DNA of 64,000 bases from RYN-133 sp963785425 (GTDB lineage Bacteria; Actinomycetota; Actinomycetes; Mycobacteriales; Jatrophihabitantaceae). This document shows positions 16,518 through 26,803 of this stretch, in pieces; the stretch's first letter is position 1, and every line of letters begins with the position of its first letter. The DNA lies in the NCBI GenBank assembly GCA_963785425.1, contig CAWAVG010000002.1, forward strand, positions 620,001-684,000. The letters are read 5' to 3'. The notes below the pieces were generated by a model. The model did no database searches. It was given only the letters and a program-made list of their open reading frames with translations, and had not been told where the DNA came from. The position numbers and the translations under genes were made by a program.

Positions 16518-18741
16518 TCAAGACGAGGCTGGCGGCCGCAGCGAGTCGGCGACGTGAGCGGGCACGACATCCAGGCGCGCGAAGGAGCGGGTGAACCGGC
16601 CGGTGCCTGCGGTCAGCGAGCGCAGCGTGATCGCATAACGGACCAGTTCGGCATCGGGAATCTCGGCGTGGACGAGGGTGCGTTCCATCCCGACCGGCGC
16701 GGTCTCGTCGGGGACGGTGCCGGTGACGCGGCCGCGCCGACCGGACAGGTCGGACAGCACGGCACCGACGTGCGCGTCGGGGACGGTGATCTCGACCGCG
16801 GCGATCGGCTCGAGCAGTGCCGGCTGCGCGGCCCCGGCCGCGTCCTTGACTGCGAGCGCTCCGGCCATCTGGAACGCGGCGTCGGAGGAGTCGACGCTGT
16901 GCGCCTTGCCGTCGACGAGGGTGACCCGCACGTCCTCGATCGGGACGTGCTGCTGGTCGAGCCCCTGCGCCAGCTGCAAGCGCACACCCTTCTCGACGGA
17001 ACTGATGAACTGCGACGGCACGGCGCCGCCGACCACCTTCTCGGTGAACTCGACTCCTGACCCGCGAGGGAGCGGCTCGACCTCGATGTCGCACACGGCG
17101 TACTGCCCGTGCCCGCCGGACTGCTTGACCAGCCGTCCGTGCCCCCTGGCCGGCGCGGTGAACGTCTCGCGCAACGCGATACGCAGCGGGACGGACTCGA
17201 CGTGCGCACCGGTCGCGCGCAGCCGCTCGAGCACGACCTCGGCATGCGCCTCGCCGAGGCACCACAGCACGAGCTGACCGGTGTCCTGGTGTCGTTCTAC
17301 GCGCAGGGTCGGGTCGCCGGCGGTGAGCCGCGCGAGCGCCTTGGCCAGCGCGTCCTCGTCGGCGCGGGTGGCGGCCTCGACCGCGATCGGCAGCTGCGGC
17401 TCGGGCATGTGCCACGGCTCCATGAGCAGGGGGGCGGTCTTGGCCGAGACCGTGTCGCCGGTCTCGGCGGTGCCGAGCCGGCCGATCGCGCAGATGTCAC
17501 CGGCGATGGCCCGCTCGATCGGACGCAGCGTGGCGCCGAGCGGGGAGAAGATCTGGCCCACCTTCTCGTCGGCGTCGTGGTCGGGGTGGCCCCGGTCTCC
17601 GCCGCCGTGCCCGGAGATGTGCACGGGCGTCTCCGGCGTGAGCGTGCCCGAGAACACCCGCAGGATCGACAGCCGACCGAGGTAGGGGTCGACCGTGGTG
17701 CGCACGACCTCGGCGACGAGTTCACCGGACGGGTCGCAGGTCAGCGTCGGCGTGGTGCCGCCGTAGAGCGCCATCACCGCCGGCGGGTCGAGCTCGGTCG
17801 GCGGTGGGAACGCGCCCACCAGCACCTCGAGCAGCTCGGCCAGACCGAGGCCGGTCGCCGCGCACACCGGCAGCACCGGGTAGAAGGTGCCCCGCGCGAC
17901 CGCCGTCTCGAGATCGTCGATCAACACCTCGACCGCGATCGACTCGCCGGCGAGATACCGGTCGAGCAGCGATTCGTCCTCGCTGTTGTTGATGATCGCC
18001 TCGATCAGCGCGCTGCGCTGGGTTTCGACATCGACTTGTGTCGTCGAGGTCGGCCGACTCCTTGGGCGGGTAGCCCGCGCCGTAGTCCAGTCCCGTCCCG
18101 GAGAGCAGCCCGACCAGCCCGTGCGGTGCCGCGCCGGCATCGCCGGACGCGCCGCCGACCGGCACGTACAGCGGCAGCACGTCCTGCCCGTCTGTGCCGC
18201 CGAACAGCCGCTGGCACTCCGCGAGGGTGGCGTCGTAGTCGGCGCGCGGCGCGTCGAGGCGGCTGATCACGACCGCGCGCGGAGTGCCGACGGCCGCGCA
18301 CTCCTCCCACAGCGACACCGTGATCGGGTCGATGTTGTCGGCGGCCGAGACCACGAACAACGCCGCGTCCGCCGCGCGCAGGCCTGCGCGCAGTTCACCG
18401 GTGAAGTCGGGATAGCCGGGGGTGTCGAGCAGGTTGACGATGAGGTCGGTCGTACTGCTGGCGCTGCCCGCCGAGCCGTCGCCGCAACGGATCGGGCACA
18501 CCGACAGTGCCACCGAACGCTGTTGCGCGACCTCGGCCGGGTCATGATCGCTGACCGTCGTCCCGTCGGGGATCGTGCCGGCGCGGGTCAGCTCGCCGGT
18601 CGCTACGAGCAGTGCCTCGACGAGGGTCGTCTTGCCTCCCCCCGAATGGCCGACGAGGGCGACGTTGCGGATGTTCTCGGGACGAGCAGCGGTGTCGAAC
18701 GTGGCAGCTCCGGCTTTGGGTCCGGCCTTCTTGTTCGCCAT
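16518..18741 (-). CDS. Elongation factor G-like GTPase (one frameshift)
   Basis: An EF-G-like protein of about 740 residues, of the second type found beside true EF-G in actinobacteria (mycobacterial FusA2-like). Seen: P-loop GHSGGGKTT, DTPGYPDF (switch II), domain II (VFSGTLTPETPVHI), domain IV with GGHGQYAVCDIEVEPL, and domain V ending in FARLDVVPAHVADSL. The guanine-specificity motif, NKxD in EF-G, reads SRLD. A single frameshift near 18,040 joins residue SADLDDT to QVDVETQRSAL. The role is unsettled in the family: translation-related but not general translocation. It is divergent from pgsA. Confidence 0.82.
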
Positions 18742-18949
18742 CCGCGCAGCCCCCTGATGATCATTTTTCGAGAAAGTCCGATCCCGGCATTCGACACCCG
18801 CGCGGCGTCGCTCGACAAGGGGCGTCCGATCCCCGAACGGGCGTTGGCCGGTGCTTGGCGATCCCCGCACCCCTATCGCCGATATCGTGGGACGACTCAT
18901 CCCGCCGGCCCCCGCCGGCCGATACCCGGATCGGACCGAACTTCCACCC

Positions 18950-19579
18950 GTGCTGAACATCCACGCCCGTGCCTCGATATCGAAGGCCCTCGAGCCGATG
19001 GGGCGCGCAATCGCCAGGGCTGGGGTGTCCCCGAACGTCATCACCGGGATCGGGACGGTCGGCGTCGTCGCGGGCGCACTCGTCTGCTACCCGCAGGGCT
19101 GGTTCTTCGGCGGGACGCTCGTGATCTGGGCCTTCGTCATGCTCGACATGGTCGACGGCGCGGTCGCGCGCGCCGGCGGCACGGCGAGCCCGTTCGGGGG
19201 AGTGCTCGACTCGACGGGCGACCGCGCGGCCGACGCCGCCGTGTTCGGCGCCCTTGCGTGGTACTTCAGCCAGCACGGCCAGCGCTGGCTGTTGCTCGCC
19301 GCGTTGCTGAGCCTGGTGCTCGGTTCGCTCACGTCCTATATCCGCGCGCGCGCCGAGGCCGCGGGCTTCACCGCCACCGTCGGGATCGCCGAACGGGCCG
19401 AACGCCTGATCATCGTGCTCGTCGGCACGGGCCTGACCGGCGCGCCGTTCCACGTGCCGTTCGTGCAGGCGGTCGCGCTCTGGCTGCTCGTCGGGCTGTC
19501 GTCGATCACCGTCGTGCAGCGGGTGGGCACCGTACGCAGGCAGGCGGTCGAGCGTCGCCACGAGACGGTGGCCGGGTGA
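18950..19579 (+). CDS. pgsA: Phosphatidylinositol phosphate synthase (CDP-alcohol phosphatidyltransferase)
   Basis: Joins CDP-diacylglycerol and inositol phosphate to make phosphatidylinositol phosphate, the first step of phosphatidylinositol synthesis in actinobacteria. Seen: about six membrane helices and the family signature in DMVDGAVARAGGTASPFGG followed by LDSTGDRAAD, giving the D-x2-D-G-x2-A-R...G-x3-D-x3-D metal site; IRARAEAAGF and ERAERLIIVL match the mycobacterial enzyme. GTG 18950 was chosen because similarity begins at LNIHARASISKALEP; an in-frame GTG at 18851 would add 33 residues, and neither has a clear ribosome site. Its stop overlaps the acyltransferase start, as in mycobacteria. 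Confidence 0.88.
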   Translation: MLNIHARASISKALEPMGRAIARAGVSPNVITGIGTVGVVAGALVCYPQGWFFGGTLVIWAFVMLDMVDGAVARAGGTASPFGGVLDSTGDRAADAAVFGALAWYFSQHGQRWLLLAALLSLVLGSLTSYIRARAEAAGFTATVGIAERAERLIIVLVGTGLTGAPFHVPFVQAVALWLLVGLSSITVVQRVGTVRRQAVERRHETVAG

Positions 19580-20529
19580 TGTTCGACCGGACCCGCGGCC
19601 GCGTCGTCGGCAGGGTCGCCGGCCGTGTTGCCGACATCGGTTACGCCGCCGGCTGGAGCGTGATCAAGACGGTGCCGACCGGTGTGTCGCGGCGCGGGTT
19701 CGACGCGGTGGCCGACGCCGCGTCCGTCCGCAACGGCGCAGGCGCGCGGCAGCTCCGCACGAATCTGCGACGCGTCGTGGGGCCTGACTACTCCGAGCTC
19801 CAGATGGACGCGCTCGTTGGTGCCGCCCTGCGCTCGTACTCGCGGTACTGGCTCGAGACGTTCCGACTGCCGCGGATGGACAAGCGCGAGGTCGTCGAGC
19901 GCACCGAGGCCGGGACGATAGGAGCCGAGAACCTCGACGCGGCGCTCGCGAACGGCAAGGGCGCGATCGTCGCGTTGCCGCACATGGGCAACTGGGACGT
20001 CGCCGGGCTCTGGCTGGTGCACCACAGCGGGCCGTTCGCCACCGTGGCCGAGCGGCTCAAACCCGAGTCGCTGTTCGACCGCTTCGTCGAGTACCGCGAG
20101 AGACTCGGGTTCGAGATCGTGCCGCTCACCGGCGGCGCCCGCGGACCGCTGGAGGTGCTGCGGGAACGGCTGCGCCAGAACAAGGTGGTGTGCCTGCTCG
20201 CCGACCGCGACCTGTCGCACCACGGCGTGCCCGTCGACTTCTTCGGCGAGGCGACGCGCATGCCCGGCGGACCCGCGCTGCTCGCCGCCACGACCGGAGC
20301 GGCGCTGCTGCCCGTCGCGCTGTGGTTCACACCGGACGGGTGGGCGCAGGTGATCCACCCGCCCGTCGAGGTACCCGAGGGCCGGTTGCGCGACCAGGTG
20401 CCACAGCTGACGCAGGCGCTGGCGCGCCGGTTCGAGATCGACATCGCCGCCCACCCGGCCGACTGGCACATGCTGCAGAAGCTCTGGCTCGCCGACCTGC
20501 CCCCGCGCCGTCCGGACGAGGGCCGTTGA
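19579..20529 (+). CDS. patA: Phosphatidylinositol mannoside acyltransferase (PatA-like)
   Basis: A 316-residue lysophospholipid-acyltransferase-fold enzyme that in mycobacteria adds a fatty acyl chain to the 2-linked mannose of PIM. Seen: the catalytic H-x4-D motif as HMGNWD, the second block LLADRDLSHHGVPVDFFG, and RMPGGPALLAATTGAALLP. The length fits the family. ATG 19579 overlaps the pgsA stop, and pimA starts 4 bases after its end. The gene order pgsA-patA-pimA supports the assignment. Confidence 0.88.
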   Translation: MFDRTRGRVVGRVAGRVADIGYAAGWSVIKTVPTGVSRRGFDAVADAASVRNGAGARQLRTNLRRVVGPDYSELQMDALVGAALRSYSRYWLETFRLPRMDKREVVERTEAGTIGAENLDAALANGKGAIVALPHMGNWDVAGLWLVHHSGPFATVAERLKPESLFDRFVEYRERLGFEIVPLTGGARGPLEVLRERLRQNKVVCLLADRDLSHHGVPVDFFGEATRMPGGPALLAATTGAALLPVALWFTPDGWAQVIHPPVEVPEGRLRDQVPQLTQALARRFEIDIAAHPADWHMLQKLWLADLPPRRPDEGR

Positions 20530-20533
20530 CGTC

Positions 20534-21658
20534 ATGCGCATAGGCATCGTGTGCCCGTACTCGTGGGACATCCCGGGCGGCGTCCAGGCACACGTCCGCG
20601 ACCTGGCCGAGCAGCTGATCGCACTCGGCCACCAGGTCTCGGTGCTCGCGCCGGGCGACGAGGACTCCCCGGGTCTGGCGCCCTACGTCGTGATGGCCGG
20701 CAAGGCCGTCCCGATCCCGTACAACGGCTCGGTCGCGCGGCTGCAGTTCGGCGTGGTGAGCGCAGCGCGCGTGCGGCGCTGGTTGCGCGACGGAGCGTTC
20801 GACGTGGTGCACGTGCACGAGCCGGCGCCGCCGAGCCTGTCGCTGCTCACCTGCATGATCCACGACGGCCCGATGGTCGCCACCTTCCATGCGGCCACCG
20901 CCCGCTCGCGCTTCCTCGCCATGTTCGACACCGTCCTGCAGCCGTTCCTCGAGAAGCTCGCCGGCCGCATCGCCGTGTCGGCGGCCGCCCGCAACGTGAT
21001 CGTCGAGCACCTCGGCGCCGATGCCGTCGTGATCCCGAACGGCGTCGAGGTGTCGCACTTCGCCACGGCGCTGCCGTTGCCCGGCTACCCGCGCGACGGC
21101 GGCACCCTCGGCTTCGTCGGCCGCTACGACGAGCCCCGCAAGGGGATGGACGTACTCGTCGACGCGGTCGGGCACCTGTCCGCCGAGCGCCCCGACCTGC
21201 AGGTGCTGGTCGCCGGGCGGGGCGATGCGACCGAGTTCCGGTCACGGCTGCCCGCCGAGGTCGCCCCGCGGTTCACGATGCTCGGCCAGGTCAGCGAGGC
21301 CGACAAGGCCCGGATGTTGCGCAGCGTCGACGTCTACTGCGCGCCCAACACCGGGCAGGAGAGCTTCGGCGTCATCCTGCTCGAGGCGATGGCCGCCCGG
21401 ACACCCATCGTCGCCAGCGACATCGAGGCGTTCCGGCGCGTGCTCGACGGCGGCGCGGCGGGCGAGCTGTTCGGCGCCGGCGACGGCCCCGACCTGGCGC
21501 GCGCAGTGGGCGCGCTGCTCGACTCGCCCGAGCGCCGCAGCGGCCTCGTCGCCGCCGGCGAGCTGGCCGTCGCCCCGTTCGACTGGCGCGTCGTCGTCCA
21601 GGCCGTGCTGCGCGTCTACGAGCTCGCGATCGCCGGAGCCGGGCTGACCAGCACCTAG
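20534..21658 (+). CDS. pimA: Phosphatidylinositol alpha-mannosyltransferase PimA
   Basis: A 374-residue GT4 glycosyltransferase that transfers mannose from GDP-mannose to phosphatidylinositol on the inner face of the membrane. Seen: IVCPYSWDIPGGVQAHVRDL with the glycine loop at the N-terminus, VVHVHEPAPPSLSLL, and FVGRYDEPRKGMDVL. The nucleotide-sugar-binding E-x7-E region appears as GQESFGVILLEAMAA. It follows the acyltransferase directly, in the conserved PIM operon. Confidence 0.93.
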   Translation: MRIGIVCPYSWDIPGGVQAHVRDLAEQLIALGHQVSVLAPGDEDSPGLAPYVVMAGKAVPIPYNGSVARLQFGVVSAARVRRWLRDGAFDVVHVHEPAPPSLSLLTCMIHDGPMVATFHAATARSRFLAMFDTVLQPFLEKLAGRIAVSAAARNVIVEHLGADAVVIPNGVEVSHFATALPLPGYPRDGGTLGFVGRYDEPRKGMDVLVDAVGHLSAERPDLQVLVAGRGDATEFRSRLPAEVAPRFTMLGQVSEADKARMLRSVDVYCAPNTGQESFGVILLEAMAARTPIVASDIEAFRRVLDGGAAGELFGAGDGPDLARAVGALLDSPERRSGLVAAGELAVAPFDWRVVVQAVLRVYELAIAGAGLTST

Positions 21659-21669
21659 GCCGGGACGGC

Positions 21670-21675
21670 TAGGGT
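21670..21675 (+). promoter_or_regulatory. -10 box (TAGGGT) before the LemA-like gene
   Basis: TAGGGT followed by 7 bases and the ATG at 21683, the leaderless geometry seen elsewhere in the window. It allows the LemA-like and lipoprotein genes to be expressed apart from the PIM genes. Confidence 0.5.
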
Positions 21676-21682
21676 CCCGGCC

Positions 21683-22195
21683 ATGCTTCCCGTCGGCTGG
21701 CTCATCGCCGCGGTCGTCGTCGCGATTCTGGTGTCGATGTGGGTCACCTTCACGCTCACCCGCCTCGACCGTCTGCACGCCCGGGTGGACGCCGCCCGCG
21801 CCGCCCTCGACGCGCAACTGGTGCGCCGCGCTGCGGCGCTGCTGCACCTGGCCGAAGCGCCCGAGACCCCGCTCGAACCCGGCGAGCGCGCGGAGCTGCA
21901 GGCCGTCGCGCTAGCGGCGACCTCGCCGGAGGGTCCGGAACGCCGAGAGGGCGTCGAGAACGCGGTCGGGCGCGCCGTCACGCGGCTGGTCGGCGGCACC
22001 GGCCTCGGCGCGGAGGCAGCAGCGGAGCTGAGAGAGGCAGCAGTTCGTGTGCAGGTCGCCCGCCGTTTCTACAACGATGCCGTGCGCGACACCCGTACCC
22101 TTCGAGCGCGACGGATGCCACGGCTGCTGCACCTGGCCGGCCGCGTGGAGCTGCCGCAGTACTTCGACATCGACGACACGGAGCCCCCGTTATGA
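21683..22195 (+). CDS. LemA-like membrane-anchored protein
   Basis: A 170-residue protein with one N-terminal membrane helix (PVGWLIAAVVVAILVSMWVT) and a long helical outer or inner domain. The LRDLRHARVDAARAALDAQ-like start and ARRFYNDAVRDTRTLRARR near the end match LemA family helices. Function is unknown in the family. A gene of this kind follows pimA in several actinobacteria. The stop overlaps the next start (ATGA). Confidence 0.7.
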   Translation: MLPVGWLIAAVVVAILVSMWVTFTLTRLDRLHARVDAARAALDAQLVRRAAALLHLAEAPETPLEPGERAELQAVALAATSPEGPERREGVENAVGRAVTRLVGGTGLGAEAAAELREAAVRVQVARRFYNDAVRDTRTLRARRMPRLLHLAGRVELPQYFDIDDTEPPL

Positions 22196-23268
22196 CGACT
22201 CCCAAGCGTCTGGGACTGACCTCGCTCGGAGCGGCACTGACCCTGCTCGCGGCCGGGTGCACGAGCAGCGGATCGTCGGCACCGACGTCGTCCGCGCCAC
22301 CGCCGCCGCCGAGCTCGTCCGCGACTCCCACACCGACGCCGACGCACAAGCCGACGGTGCATCACAAGCACACGGTCGCAGTCAACCCGCTCACCGGCTT
22401 CGGGACCGCGCCGAAGCTCCCGCTCATCGCCGTCAAGATCGACGACACTGCGCCGGGGCGTCCGCAGCTCGGCATCGATCGCGCCGACGTCGTCTACATC
22501 GAGGCCGTCGAGGGCGGCCTGACCCGGCTCGCCGCCCTGTTCGGCACGTACAAGCCGGTAGTCGGCTACGTGCGCAGCACCCGTCCGAGCGACCCCGATC
22601 TGCTGCTGCAGTACGGCAAGATCACCGAGGCGTACTCGGGCGGCGCGCACGACTCGCTGCCGCGCGTGCACCGCTCGGGCATCACGAGCTGGAGCAACGA
22701 CGCGGGCGCGCCGTTCTACCGCCGAGTGCCACGCGCGGCGTCGAGCTACATCAACCTGGCCCTCAACCTGCGCCAGGTCGCCGAACACACCAAGACCCCG
22801 CCGCCGCACGGCAACGGCTGGACCTTCGCCAAGCGCATCACGGGACTGCACACCGAGCCCGGCTACAACGTCCGCACCGTGGTCACGGGTTCGTACCAGT
22901 CGGGCACGCCCGTCCAGTTCCGCTACAACCCGAAGCTGCACAAGTACGTCCGCTACATCAACGGCGAACGCCAGCACGCCGCCGACGGCAGGCTGGTCGC
23001 CGCGGCGAACGTGATCATCCAGTCCTGCCACGTCGTCTCGCATCCGCGCGACACCGACGTGGTCGGCAACCCGTCCCAGTTCACCTACACCGTCGGCAAG
23101 GGCCCGGTGCAGGTGTTCCGCGGCGGGCACCGCATCTTCGGCACCTGGTCGCGCAAGCGGCCGGCCTTCGGTACGCAGCTGCACGCTGCGAACGGGAAGC
23201 CGATCCCGCTGACGCCCGGCAACACCTGGGTCGTGCTCATCCGCAAGGGCGTCCGCGTACAGGCGTGA
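22192..23268 (+). CDS. DUF3048 (YerB-like) lipoprotein
   Basis: A 358-residue exported protein. Seen: a lipoprotein signal with lipobox LAAGC near residue 20, a Ser/Thr/Pro and His/Lys-rich linker, then the DUF3048 fold: NPLTG at its start, IDDTAPGRPQLGIDRADVVY, EGGLTRLAALF, and VGYVRSTRPSDPDLL. The C-terminal part (FTYTVGKGPVQVFRGGHRI, LTPGNTWVVL) completes the family. The Bacillus homologue YerB is a cell-surface lipoprotein without a known activity. The lipidation enzyme Lgt is encoded at the window start. It is coupled to the LemA-like gene by an ATGA overlap. Confidence 0.88.
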   Translation: MTTPKRLGLTSLGAALTLLAAGCTSSGSSAPTSSAPPPPPSSSATPTPTPTHKPTVHHKHTVAVNPLTGFGTAPKLPLIAVKIDDTAPGRPQLGIDRADVVYIEAVEGGLTRLAALFGTYKPVVGYVRSTRPSDPDLLLQYGKITEAYSGGAHDSLPRVHRSGITSWSNDAGAPFYRRVPRAASSYINLALNLRQVAEHTKTPPPHGNGWTFAKRITGLHTEPGYNVRTVVTGSYQSGTPVQFRYNPKLHKYVRYINGERQHAADGRLVAAANVIIQSCHVVSHPRDTDVVGNPSQFTYTVGKGPVQVFRGGHRIFGTWSRKRPAFGTQLHAANGKPIPLTPGNTWVVLIRKGVRVQA

Positions 23269-23296
23269 CGCGGCGGTGATGGAAGACTGACCGGCC

Positions 23297-25840
23297 GTGG
23301 AGCCTGACCGCAGGACGCGTGCGCGCCTGGAGCGCAGCAATGCTGCACACGGCGAGTTCGCCCGCGCGCTCGGCTCCGGCGCGTCAATCGAGCACGCCAC
23401 GTACCGGGGCGTGCTCGCGCTCACCGCGATCCAGGAACCGGACGCCGCCTGGGCGCTCACCGAGGCGGTACGGCGCCTGCCCTCGGGCGATGTCGCCGCA
23501 CAGCTGGGGCGCATCGCGTTGCGCCATCGCCAGGCGCAGTTCGACCGGGTGTGGCAGCTGGCCGCAGCTCTCGACGACGACGTGCTCGCGACCTACGTGC
23601 CGGTCGAGGCCGTCGACGGCGCGCTGTCGGCTGCCGGGCGGCGCCGCCCGCGGGCGGATCGCGTCGATCGTGGCGGCACCACAACGCTTCGCCGGCACCG
23701 TGCTGGTCGATCTCGCCGGACGCCTGCTCGTCGCGGGCGAGCGCGCTCACGCGCACGCCCTGATGGCCGAGCTGCACAGCCGTTCCGAGCCGGAACTCGA
23801 CCCCCGCACCCGCGCGTCGGCACGGCACATCGATGCCGCGCTCGCCCGCGCCGCGAAGCCGGTGCCCGACGGCGCCGTCCCGTTCGCGATCCTCGACTAC
23901 CAGTCACCCGACCAGGAGTCGGCGTCGAGGAACCTCGGTGACTACATCCAGACGCTGGCACTGATGGGCAACCTGGCCCGGTTCAGCGGGGTGCGGTTCA
24001 GCGGAGAGGACGGCCTCGGCACGCTCGCCACCGAGCTTCAGGAGCTGGTGCGCGGCGATCTGCGCCTGTCCGAGCAGAAGGGCGCGCTGCACCTGCTCGA
24101 CGTGAACCGTGAGTACAGCAGCGGCGACGCCGTGCCGCCCGACACCTGGACGATCGCCTTCGGCTGGCACATGCACCCGCTCTACCGCCTGTTCTGCGAC
24201 TTCCCCTACCACCCGAACCTGCGCCCGATCTTCGTCGCGTTCCACGTCAACAATGCCGCCATGCTCGACGACGCGGCGGTCGCATATCTGCGCCGGTACG
24301 GCCCGATCGGATGCCGCGACTGGACGACCGTGCACCTGCTGCTCAGCCGCGGCGTCGACGCGTTCTTCACCGGCTGCCTGACGCCCACGATCGACGCGAT
24401 CTTTCCCGAACGCGACGACGTCTCGGACGGCAGCGGGCCGGTCGGCGTGATCGATCTGCCCCGCGCGGCCGCCGGACCAGGTGCCGCCGACGAGGCGGTC
24501 GTCGTCAGCCATGCCGTCGACGAGTACCGCGAGATGACGCTGGTCGACGCGATGCGCACCGCTCGTGCCCTGCTGACCGAACGCCAGGCCGAGTTCTCGC
24601 GCGTCGTGACATCGCGGTTGCACGCCTACCTGCCTTTCGTTGCGCTCGGCGTGCCCGTCGACTTCCGTCCGCACCGGCCGGGAGACGTGCGCTTTCCCGG
24701 CCTGACCGGCATGACGCCCGGCTCGCCGCCGCTGCGGCGCATGCAACACACGGTGCGCGAACTGCTCGCCGACGTGCTCGGCCTCGTGCTCGAGGGCGCC
24801 TCCGAGGACGGGGTCCGCACCCGGTGGCGCGAGCTCACCGCGGAGCGGGTCGAGCGGGCCCGCGAACGATTCGCAGCGGTGGCTGAACCGCGGCAGACCT
24901 CCCTCGACATCGCCGCGGCAGTCGCGGCGACGCGAGCCGCCGCCCGGCTGCTACCGGGGGGAACCGCGGCGCGGCAGCCCCTGCGCCGACCGATGTCGTG
25001 CTGTGGGTCGACGCTGAGCTTGCGGCGCCGACATCGGTGCTCGTCTCGTCGATCGTGGCGAACGCAACCGGCCCGGTGCGGCTGTGGCTGCTCGCCCGCG
25101 CGCTGCCCGACGGGTGGGAGCAACGGCTCGCGGCGGCGTTCCCCACCACCACGATCACAGTGTTGCCGCTGGACCACGTCGCGGCGCCGGCCCGGCTCGA
25201 GCCGCAGACCGTCGACCGGCTGCTACTGCCCGAGCTCCTCGCCCGACGTCGCGCCGCGCCGTCTACCTCGACGCGGCCACCCTGGTGCTAGGCGACGTCG
25301 CGGACCTCGCTGCCCTCGACCTCGACGGCCACGCCCTCGCGGCCCGCGACTCGCACCTCGCGGCCAACCGCGAATGGCGCCGGGTCGCGTCCCCGCTGCC
25401 GCAACGGCGCGCCGCCGAGTGGCTGCGCATGATGCTCGCCGGACAGCCGTTCGACGCACCGGCCCTGGACGGCGCCGTCCTCGTGCTCGACCTCGAACGG
25501 CTGCGCGCCGACCGGTTCACCCACGTCTGGCTCGCCGCGGCCGAGCAGTACGGGCTCGACACCGCGGTGGCACTGCTCGGCTACGCCGGCGCCCGACCGC
25601 GTCGCTCTCGAGCCGCGGTGGAACGCGCGGCTGCTCCGGGAGGACGTCGCCGACCCGGCGATCGTGCACTGGACGGGTACCGCGATGCCCTGGCACCCCG
25701 TTCTGAGCCCCGCTCAGGAGCGGTGGCAGGCCTATGCCCGGGACGCCCCAGACCACCCGATGCCAGGCGGACTCGTCCTGGTGGGCTCGCAGCCGTCCTG
25801 GCGGCTCGTAGAATCGGGTTCATGTCCGAACACACCGTAG
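23297..25840 (+). CDS. Polysaccharide pyruvyltransferase / GT8-like two-domain protein (frameshifted)
   Basis: A reading joined across frames gives about 845 residues. The N-terminal 190 residues are helical and alanine-rich. Residues about 190-540 look like a polysaccharide pyruvyl transferase domain: AILDYQSPDQESASRNLGDY, YGPIGCRDWTTVHLL, and VVTSRLHAYLPFVALGVPV, the typical R-L-H block. The C-terminal part resembles GT8 glycosyltransferases: VYLDAATLVLGDVADLAAL and DGAVLVLDLERL. The expected DxD metal motif reads D-A-A. Breaks lie near 23,640, 24,990, 25,250 and 25,595. The start is GTG 23297. Its end overlaps pdxS by 19 bases. A cell-surface glycan role is inferred from domains and the PIM neighbours. 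Confidence 0.68.
25809..25814 (+). promoter_or_regulatory. -10 box (TAGAAT) of pdxS
   Basis: TAGAAT followed by 7 bases and the pdxS ATG at 25822. It lies within the 3' end of the preceding glycan gene and would yield a leaderless pdxS transcript. Confidence 0.5.
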
Positions 25841-26714
25841 GGACCTCGCGGGTCAAGCGCGGCATGGCCGAGATGCTCAAGGGCGGCGTGATCATGGACG
25901 TGGTCACCGCCGAGCAGGCCAAGATCGCCGAGGACGCCGGCGCCGTCGCGGTGATGGCGCTCGAGCGCGTGCCGGCCGACATCCGCGCCCAGGGCGGGGT
26001 CTCCCGGATGAGCGACCCCGACATGATCGAAAGCATCATCGGCGCCGTCTCGATCCCGGTGATGGCCAAGGCCCGCATCGGCCACTTCGTCGAGGCCCAG
26101 GTGCTGCAGAGCCTCGGCGTCGACTACGTCGACGAGTCCGAGGTGCTCACCCCGGCCGACTACGCCAACCACATCGACAAGTGGGCGTTCACCGTCCCGT
26201 TCGTGTGCGGCGCGACCAACCTCGGCGAGGCGCTGCGCCGGATCACCGAGGGCGCGGCGATGATCCGCTCGAAGGGTGAGGCCGGCACCGGTGACGTCTC
26301 GAACGCCACCACCCACATGCGCACACATCCGCCAGGAGCTCCGCCGGCTGCAGAACCTCGCCCGAGGACGAGCTGTTCGTCGCGGCCAAGGAGCTGCAGG
26401 CACCGTACGAGCTCGTCCGCGAGGTCGCCGCGGCGGCAAACTGCCCGTCGTCCTGTTCACCGCGGGCGGCATCGCCACCCCGGCCGACGCCGCGATGATG
26501 ATGCAGCTCGGCGCCGAGGGCGTGTTCGTCGGCTCGGGCATCTTCAAGTCGGGCAACCCGGCCCAGCGGGCCATCGGCCATCGTCCAGGCGACGACCTTC
26601 TACGACGACCCGGACGTGATCGCCAAGGTCTCGCGCGGGCTCGGCGAGGCGATGGTCGGCATCAACGTCGACGAGATCCCGCAGCCGCACCGGCTTGCCG
26701 AACGCGGCTGGTAG
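25822..26714 (+). CDS. pdxS: Pyridoxal 5'-phosphate synthase subunit PdxS (frameshifted)
   Basis: PdxS forms pyridoxal phosphate from ribose 5-phosphate, glyceraldehyde 3-phosphate and ammonia delivered by PdxT. Seen: RVKRGMAEMLKGGVIMDVVT, IPVMAKARIGHFVEAQVL with an active-site Lys, and IRSKGEAGTGDVSNATTHMR with the second Lys and phosphate loop, then KLPVVLFTAGGIATPADAAM and a normal end PQPHRLAERGW. Single-base indels disrupt the frame near 26,327, 26,366, 26,436 and 26,570, while the protein text on both sides is perfectly conserved, so sequencing error is likely. pdxT lies 89 bases downstream. Confidence 0.88.
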
Positions 26715-26803
26715 ATCGCGACTGTTGATCCAGCCGTACGGCGGAGTGGCGCGATACGTACCAGTCACAGCCGAACGTGACCACTGCGAGGAGTGGCGCG
26801 CGC

